Below the pieces are notes generated by a model, which was not told the DNA's origin, made no database searches, and was given only the letters and a program-made list of their open reading frames with translations. The position numbers were made by a program, and so were the translations under genes. Positions 59,738 to 64,000 of a stretch of DNA of 64,000 nt are shown one piece after another; positions within the stretch are counted from its first letter, which is position 1, and each line of letters starts with the position of its first letter. The DNA comes from UBA966 sp046350355 (GTDB lineage Bacteria; Planctomycetota; Phycisphaerae; Phycisphaerales; SM1A02), in NCBI GenBank assembly GCA_046350355.1, contig JAXMAN010000002.1, positions 1,054,001-1,118,000 of the forward strand. Direction: 5' to 3'.

Positions 59738-60802
59738 TTAGAAGTCCTTGAGTCGGTGCTGCATCTGCGCCTTCAGGCGCGCGAGGATGCTCGAGTGCAT
59801 CTGGCTGACGCGGCTCTCGCTGAGGTCCAGCGTGAGGCCGATCTCCTTCATCGTCATCTCCTCGTAGTAGTAGAGGATCACGATGAGCCGCTCGGCGCGG
59901 CTGAGCCCCTTGGTGATGAGCGTCTGCAGGTCGCCGCGCTGCACCAGGTCCGAGGGATCGAACTGGCGCCCGTCCTCGATGACGTCGACCTCGCGCAGCT
60001 CGCGGCTCGAGTCGCTCTCGAAGCACTTGCGGTCGAGGCTCACGACGCCGACGGGACGGGAGTCCTTCTGGAGCTTCTCGAACTCCGCGGTCGGCACGTT
60101 GAGGCGCTCGGCGACCTCCGCGTCGGTGGGCCGGCGGCCGGCGGTCATCTCGAACTCCTTGCGCACCTTCTCCACCTTCGCGGTGCGGCTGCGCACCAGG
60201 CGCGGCACCCAGTCCATGGAGCGCAGCTCGTCGAAGATCGCGCCGCGGATGCGCGGCGCGCAGTAGGTCTCGAACTTCACGCCGCGCGCGGGATCGAAGG
60301 CGTCGATCGCGTCCATCAGGCCGAAGAGGCCGGCGCTGATGAGGTCGTTCACGTCGACCTCGCTGGGCAGGCGCGTGTGCATGCGCTCGGCCGTGTAGCG
60401 CACGACCTCGTAGTAGCGCTCGATGAGGCGGTTGCGCAGGTCTTTCGCGCGCGCCTCGTCGGCGCGGTCGCGGGCGCTGCGGTAGGCGGTCCACACCGCC
60501 GTCGGCGGCGCGCTCGTGGGATCGAGCGGCGCGTCGACCACCGCGGCGGCGCGCGCCTTCGCGTTGGCTACGCGCGTCGCGGCCGCGCCGCGCGCGGTCG
60601 CGACCGCCACGGAGGCCGCCGCACGCGCCGGGGACGCCGCGGTGCGCGCCGGAGTGCCCGCCGCACGCGCGGGGGCTGCGGTCGAACGCTTCGCCGGCGC
60701 GGAGGCCGCGGAGGCACCACGCTTGCTTGCGACTGGTTGAGAACGCTTGGTCTGTCCGACCTGCGTCTGACGTGACGCAGCCCGAACCTGGCTCTTCGGC
60801 AT
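59738..60802 (-). CDS. fliA: Flagellar-type sigma factor (FliA/WhiG, sigma28 family)
   Basis: The protein has 354 residues. An Ala/Arg/Thr/Pro-rich, basic extension (1-90) precedes sigma regions 2-4: LIERYYEVVRYTAERMHTRL, NDLISAGLFGLMDAIDAFDP, FETYCAPRIRGAIFDELR and the region 4 helix-turn-helix MTMKEIGLTLDLSESRVSQMH. These are typical of FliA. FliA directs late flagellar and chemotaxis genes. AAGGAG lies 6 nt before the ATG. It follows flhG but has its own promoter 200 nt upstream. The extension is not in enteric FliA (about 240 residues). Confidence 0.9.
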   Translation of the reverse strand: MPKSQVRAASRQTQVGQTKRSQPVASKRGASAASAPAKRSTAAPARAAGTPARTAASPARAAASVAVATARGAAATRVANAKARAAAVVDAPLDPTSAPPTAVWTAYRSARDRADEARAKDLRNRLIERYYEVVRYTAERMHTRLPSEVDVNDLISAGLFGLMDAIDAFDPARGVKFETYCAPRIRGAIFDELRSMDWVPRLVRSRTAKVEKVRKEFEMTAGRRPTDAEVAERLNVPTAEFEKLQKDSRPVGVVSLDRKCFESDSSRELREVDVIEDGRQFDPSDLVQRGDLQTLITKGLSRAERLIVILYYYEEMTMKEIGLTLDLSESRVSQMHSSILARLKAQMQHRLKDF

Positions 60803-61004
60803 CGGTCGCTCCTTGACCTTCGGGAAGAGAGTGCAGAAAACCGCACACACCCGCACGCCGCGGATCCCCGCTGCGTGCCACGATGAAGGACGAGCCCGAG
60901 CGCCAAAATGCCGGGGAGAACGAGTCCGTCCGTTGTCGCCCGAAGCGTCCATGCCTCGGGAGCCTCCGCGTCGTTCATCCATGAACGGCCGCCTTGGCGC
61001 GTCC

Positions 61005-61034
61005 AATATAAGCGGCGCTCACGGACCCCTGCAA
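61005..61034 (-). promoter_or_regulatory. Sigma70-type promoter of fliA
   Basis: On the minus strand TTGCAG (61029-61034) and TATATT (61005-61010) are 18 nt apart. This predicts a leader of about 195 nt before the fliA ATG (60803-60998), an unusually long leader here, with no further recognised element. The region is the most AT-rich part of the flagellar locus. Confidence 0.6.
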
Positions 61035-61060
61035 GCCCTGAACGCACCAAATCGCAAATT

Positions 61061-62155
61061 TTATGGAGCGCCGGCGGGGCGGGCGCGGCCCGTCCCCCAC
61101 CCGTGGTGGTCGGCCTGCGCAGCGCCACCATCGGGACCCCCGAAGCGGGCGGCGAGCCATCCGAGGAGCCCGCGTGGACGAGCTCGGGACGGGAGCGCGG
61201 CGGGCGTCTGCGGCGCGCCGGGAGCGCCCGCGGAAGCTGGCGTCACCGTCGTGCTCGGCGCGGCCGACGCAGACGCGCAGGCGTCGCCGCCCGCGCCGGC
61301 GAACGATCCCGCAAGCGCCCCCTCGATGCGCCGCACCGCGCGCGCCGCGTCGCTCTCGGGCGCGAACGCCAGCAGCGGCGTGCGCGCGCGCACCGCAGCG
61401 CGCACCGCGTCGTCCTCCGGCACCGCGCCGAGCAGTTCGACGCGCACGCCCAGGTGGCGCGCGGCGGTCGACTGCAGCCGCCGTGCCGCCGCCGCCGCGT
61501 CGTCGGTGCGCGCGCACATCGTCATCGCGAGCGCGACGCCGTCGCGTCGCCCGCGCGCGGCGCACGCCTTCGCGAAGCCGTACGCATCCGCCAGCGCGGT
61601 CGGCTCCGGCGTCGCCGCGAGCACGAGCTGGTCGCTCGCCGTCGCGAGCTCGAGCGTGCCCGCGCCGAGTCCCGCGCCCAGATCGATCACCATGCACTCG
61701 ACATGCTGCGCCGTGCGCGCGAGTCCCTCCACCACGCGCGCGCGCCGCGCCGCATCGAGGTCCGCAAGCTGCGCGATGCCCGACGCGCCCGGCAGCAGCC
61801 ACAGCCGCGGCGCCAGGCGCACGAAGCACTCGGCGAGCGTCGCGCGCCCCGCGAGCCAGTCCCCTGCCGTGCGCGCGGGCTGGATCCCGCAGAGAAGGTC
61901 GAGGTTCGCGAGCCCAAGATCGGCGTCCACGAGCGCCGTGCGCACGCCGCGCTCCGCGGCGGCCATCGCGATTCCCAGCGCCAGCGTGCTCTTTCCGACG
62001 CCGCCCTTGCCGCTGGCGACGGCGATCGCGCGCAGTGCGGTCGGGGCGCGCTCCGTCGCGGCGCGCGCGCCACCCTCGCGCGCCACCGCTTCCGGCGCGG
62101 CCGCCGCGGCCGCCGCCATCCGCTCCCGCAGGCGCTGTGCCTGCGCGTCGATCAC
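61061..62155 (-). CDS. flhG: MinD-like flagellar number regulator FlhG
   Basis: The protein has 364 residues from a GTG in a GTGA overlap with flhF (62152-62155). The deviant Walker A is SGKGGVGKST, with VDADLGLANLDLLCG and MVIDLGAGLGAGT following, as in MinD/ParA ATPases. FlhG controls flagellar number or placement together with FlhF. The C-terminal ~90 residues are Ala/Pro/Gly-rich and end in a short helix (RGLLGWLAARFGG) that may touch the membrane, as in MinD (inference). Confidence 0.88.
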   Translation of the reverse strand: MIDAQAQRLRERMAAAAAAAPEAVAREGGARAATERAPTALRAIAVASGKGGVGKSTLALGIAMAAAERGVRTALVDADLGLANLDLLCGIQPARTAGDWLAGRATLAECFVRLAPRLWLLPGASGIAQLADLDAARRARVVEGLARTAQHVECMVIDLGAGLGAGTLELATASDQLVLAATPEPTALADAYGFAKACAARGRRDGVALAMTMCARTDDAAAAARRLQSTAARHLGVRVELLGAVPEDDAVRAAVRARTPLLAFAPESDAARAVRRIEGALAGSFAGAGGDACASASAAPSTTVTPASAGAPGAPQTPAALPSRARPRGLLGWLAARFGGPDGGAAQADHHGWGTGRARPAGAP

Positions 62156-63267
62156 GCGGCCGCTCCCGGTTCCGCGATCCCCTCGACCAGCCGCCGCGCG
62201 AACGCGCGAGCATCCGCGCGCTCGAGATCGTCGGGCACCTCCTGCCCCGTCGTGAACCAGCTCGCGCCCGCGCCCGCGCGACGCCAGGGCTCGACGAGCG
62301 CGCCGAGCCCCTCCGACTCGTCCAGCTTGCTGAGCACGAGCCGCGTCGCACCCACCGGCGCGAAGGCCGCGACCGCGCGCGCGAGCGTCGCGCCCGAGGC
62401 GCTCGCCGGCAGCAGCAGGTGCGTCTCGTCCGGACGCGCCGCGCGCAGGATCTCCGCGATCTCCGCGATGCGCTCCTGGTCGCGGTGGCCGCGTCCGGGC
62501 GTGTCCACGAGCACGACATCGCAGCCGCCCAGCGCCGCGATCGACTCGCGCACCGCCGAGGGCCCGTCCGCCGCGCGCAGCGGCGCGCCCAGGATCGACG
62601 CGTAGGTGCGGAGCTGGTCGACCGCGCCGACGCGGAAGGCGTCCGCCGCCACGAATCCGATGCGCAGGCCGCGTCCCGCCGCCAGCCCCGCCGCGAGCTT
62701 CGCGACCGTCGTCGTCTTGCCCACGCCCGTCGCGCCCGCGACCGCGATCACCGTCGGCCGTCCCTCCGCGCCGCGGCGCATGGGCTCCGTCGGCGCCGCC
62801 ACCGGCAGCAGCGCCGCGATCGACTCCACCGCGCTCGCCGCCGCCGCCTGCTCGAGCGCGCGCTCGGGCGCGCCCGCGTCCTGCTCGATCGCCTCGCGCG
62901 CCCGCGCGACGACGTGCCCCGCGAATTCCTCCGGCAGCGCCTGCGCGCGCAGCCGCGCCGCCAGCCGCGCGAGCACCGCACCCACGCGCCCGGGCTCCGC
63001 CACCTGCGCCGCGACGGAGGCGACCGCCTCGCGCGCCTCGCCCGCGGCGAGCGCCGCCGCCGCGACCGCGCGCGAGAGCGCCAGCCGCGCCGCGCGCCGC
63101 GCGTGCACGTTGGGCGTCGCGCCCGCGGTCTCGACCACCACCTCGAAGACGCCCGCGCGTCCGCCGCCGGGCCCCGCGCGCACGATGCGCGCCCGCGCGC
63201 CGTGCTCGCGCCGCGCGGCGCTCCAGGCCTCCTCCATCGTGTCCGCGATGTACCGCACACGGCTCAT
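62152..63267 (-). CDS. flhF: Flagellar SRP-type GTPase FlhF
   Basis: The protein has 371 residues. The N-terminal B domain starts MSRVRYIADTMEEAWSAARREHG, a middle helical N domain follows, then the SRP-like G domain: VAGATGVGKTTTVAKLAAG, ADAFRVGAVDQLRTYA, VLVDTPGRG (the DTPGR motif) and LSKLDESEGLGAL. FlhF sets the site of the polar flagellum. It overlaps flhA by 4 nt and flhG by 4 nt. Confidence 0.92.
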   Translation of the reverse strand: MSRVRYIADTMEEAWSAARREHGARARIVRAGPGGGRAGVFEVVVETAGATPNVHARRAARLALSRAVAAAALAAGEAREAVASVAAQVAEPGRVGAVLARLAARLRAQALPEEFAGHVVARAREAIEQDAGAPERALEQAAAASAVESIAALLPVAAPTEPMRRGAEGRPTVIAVAGATGVGKTTTVAKLAAGLAAGRGLRIGFVAADAFRVGAVDQLRTYASILGAPLRAADGPSAVRESIAALGGCDVVLVDTPGRGHRDQERIAEIAEILRAARPDETHLLLPASASGATLARAVAAFAPVGATRLVLSKLDESEGLGALVEPWRRAGAGASWFTTGQEVPDDLERADARAFARRLVEGIAEPGAAA

Positions 63268-64000
63268 GCCGCGACCTCCTCGTTGGGCGCGTCGGCGAGT
63301 TCCGCCTCGCCGGCGCGGTCGACCTCGATGCCCCGGACCAGCTCCTCGTACGCCAGGACCGCGCTGCCGGGGATGTGCGGCGCGATCAGCCGCGCGAGCG
63401 CCGCGCGCGCGCCGCGCGAGCTCACGACGACCACCGGCAGCCCCGCCTCCGCGAGCGGCCGCGCCGCCGTCGCGACCGCGCGCACGACGCGCATCGCCTC
63501 CGCGGGCGCGAGCGCGGTGACCGCCTCGCCGTCGACGATCGCCGCCGCCTGCGCGACGGTGCGGTCGAGCTCCTGTCCCGCGACGACGCAGGAGAGCGTC
63601 GGCCGCCCCTCCGCGTCCGAGCGCGCGTACTGCTGGCAGATCGCGCGCCGCAGCGCGACGCGCGCGGCCTCCGCGAGCTCGTGCGGCTCGCGCGTGCGCC
63701 GCGCGGCGTCCGCGAGCGCCTCGAGCACCGCCTCCAGGTCGCGCACCGCGACGCGCTCGCGCAGCAGCAGCTGCATGACGCGCTGCAGCTCGCCGGGCCG
63801 CACGACCGCAGGCACCGTCTCGTCCACCAGCCGCGGCGCGCGCGCGCGCAGCTCCGCGAGCAGGTCGCTCACGTGCTCGCGCGTGAGCAGCTCGTCGGCG
63901 TGGCGGCGCACGACCGTCGCCAGGTGCGCGCCAAGCACTGACTCCGGCGTCGCGACCGCGCACCCCTGGTGCTCGGCCTGCGCGCGCAGCGAGGGCGCGA
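63264..64000 (-). CDS. flhA: Flagellar export protein FlhA, C-terminal part
   Basis: The gene runs off the window end; about 245 residues are visible, all from the cytoplasmic C-terminal domain. The segment GCAVATPESVLGAHLATVVR corresponds to the FlhA landmark VVdp.sVlaTHLsevirr, and LLTREHVSDLLAELR follows. The frame is open to base 64000, so the start is outside. FlhA is the export gate that docks chaperone-substrate complexes. The order flhA-flhF-flhG-fliA is the usual flagellar arrangement. The last ~25 residues are Glu/Asp/Ala-rich. Confidence 0.88.
   Translation of the reverse strand, partial: APSLRAQAEHQGCAVATPESVLGAHLATVVRRHADELLTREHVSDLLAELRARAPRLVDETVPAVVRPGELQRVMQLLLRERVAVRDLEAVLEALADAARRTREPHELAEAARVALRRAICQQYARSDAEGRPTLSCVVAGQELDRTVAQAAAIVDGEAVTALAPAEAMRVVRAVATAARPLAEAGLPVVVVSSRGARAALARLIAPHIPGSAVLAYEELVRGIEVDRAGEAELADAPNEEVAA

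Overview
This 64 kb window is very GC-rich chromosomal DNA with short gaps between genes, many 4-nt ATGA/GTGA gene overlaps and frequent GTG starts. The best taxonomic clue is two secreted proteins ending in paired dockerin-like repeats of the type DGADLGALLGNWG. I know this ending from the planctomycete class Phycisphaerae. LPS genes (kdsC, LptC/LptA-like, lptB, lpxL-like, pagL-like), flagellar export genes, a Nuo-type complex I and many Gfo/Idh/MocA and SUMF1-type secreted proteins fit a diderm planctomycete. No insertion sequence, prophage, CRISPR array, rRNA or tRNA was found.

Layout. 1-8.5 kb: the end of an ApbE-like gene, then a convergent six-gene unit on the minus strand: lipoprotein, NHL/YtkA-like protein, di-heme peroxidase, SUMF1-like protein and two exported Gfo/Idh/MocA oxidoreductases. 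8.6-9.7 kb: thiS-thiG. 9.6-16.6 kb: a staphyloxanthin-type carotenoid cluster (CrtN-like on plus; CrtP-like, aldehyde dehydrogenase, acyltransferase and glycosyltransferase on minus). 16.6-22 kb: tryptophan 2,3-dioxygenase, then rpsT-kdsC-giant LptC/LptA-like protein. 22-28 kb: type II secretion/type IV pilus ATPase, a coiled-coil membrane protein, an LpxL-like acyltransferase, a response regulator and small hypotheticals. 28-32 kb: galE, pagL-like, Nudix, PEGA lipoprotein, lptB. 32-37.4 kb: nuoD-nuoE-small ORF-nuoF-ybeY-corC. 37.4-47 kb: an orphan ABC permease, subtilisin-like protease, 2-hydroxyacid dehydrogenase, enolase and a heterodimeric ABC exporter. 47-53.4 kb: resB-ccsA-TMTC-like (cytochrome c maturation). 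53.5-56.7 kb: cyclophilin, ALDH7 and a CoA-transferase beta subunit. 56.7-59.5 kb: a GH81 beta-1,3-glucanase. 59.7-64 kb: flhA(partial)-flhF-flhG, then fliA with its own promoter and terminator.

Across the window, eight first-of-transcript genes carry a -10-like hexamer (TACACT, TATACT, CATAAT and similar) that ends only 6-10 nt before the start codon, with no Shine-Dalgarno sequence. This suggests leaderless transcripts are common here. Three strong hairpins look like intrinsic terminators (minus strand near 30,050 and 59,690; plus strand near 54,410). Functions below come from motif recognition by eye. No database search was run.
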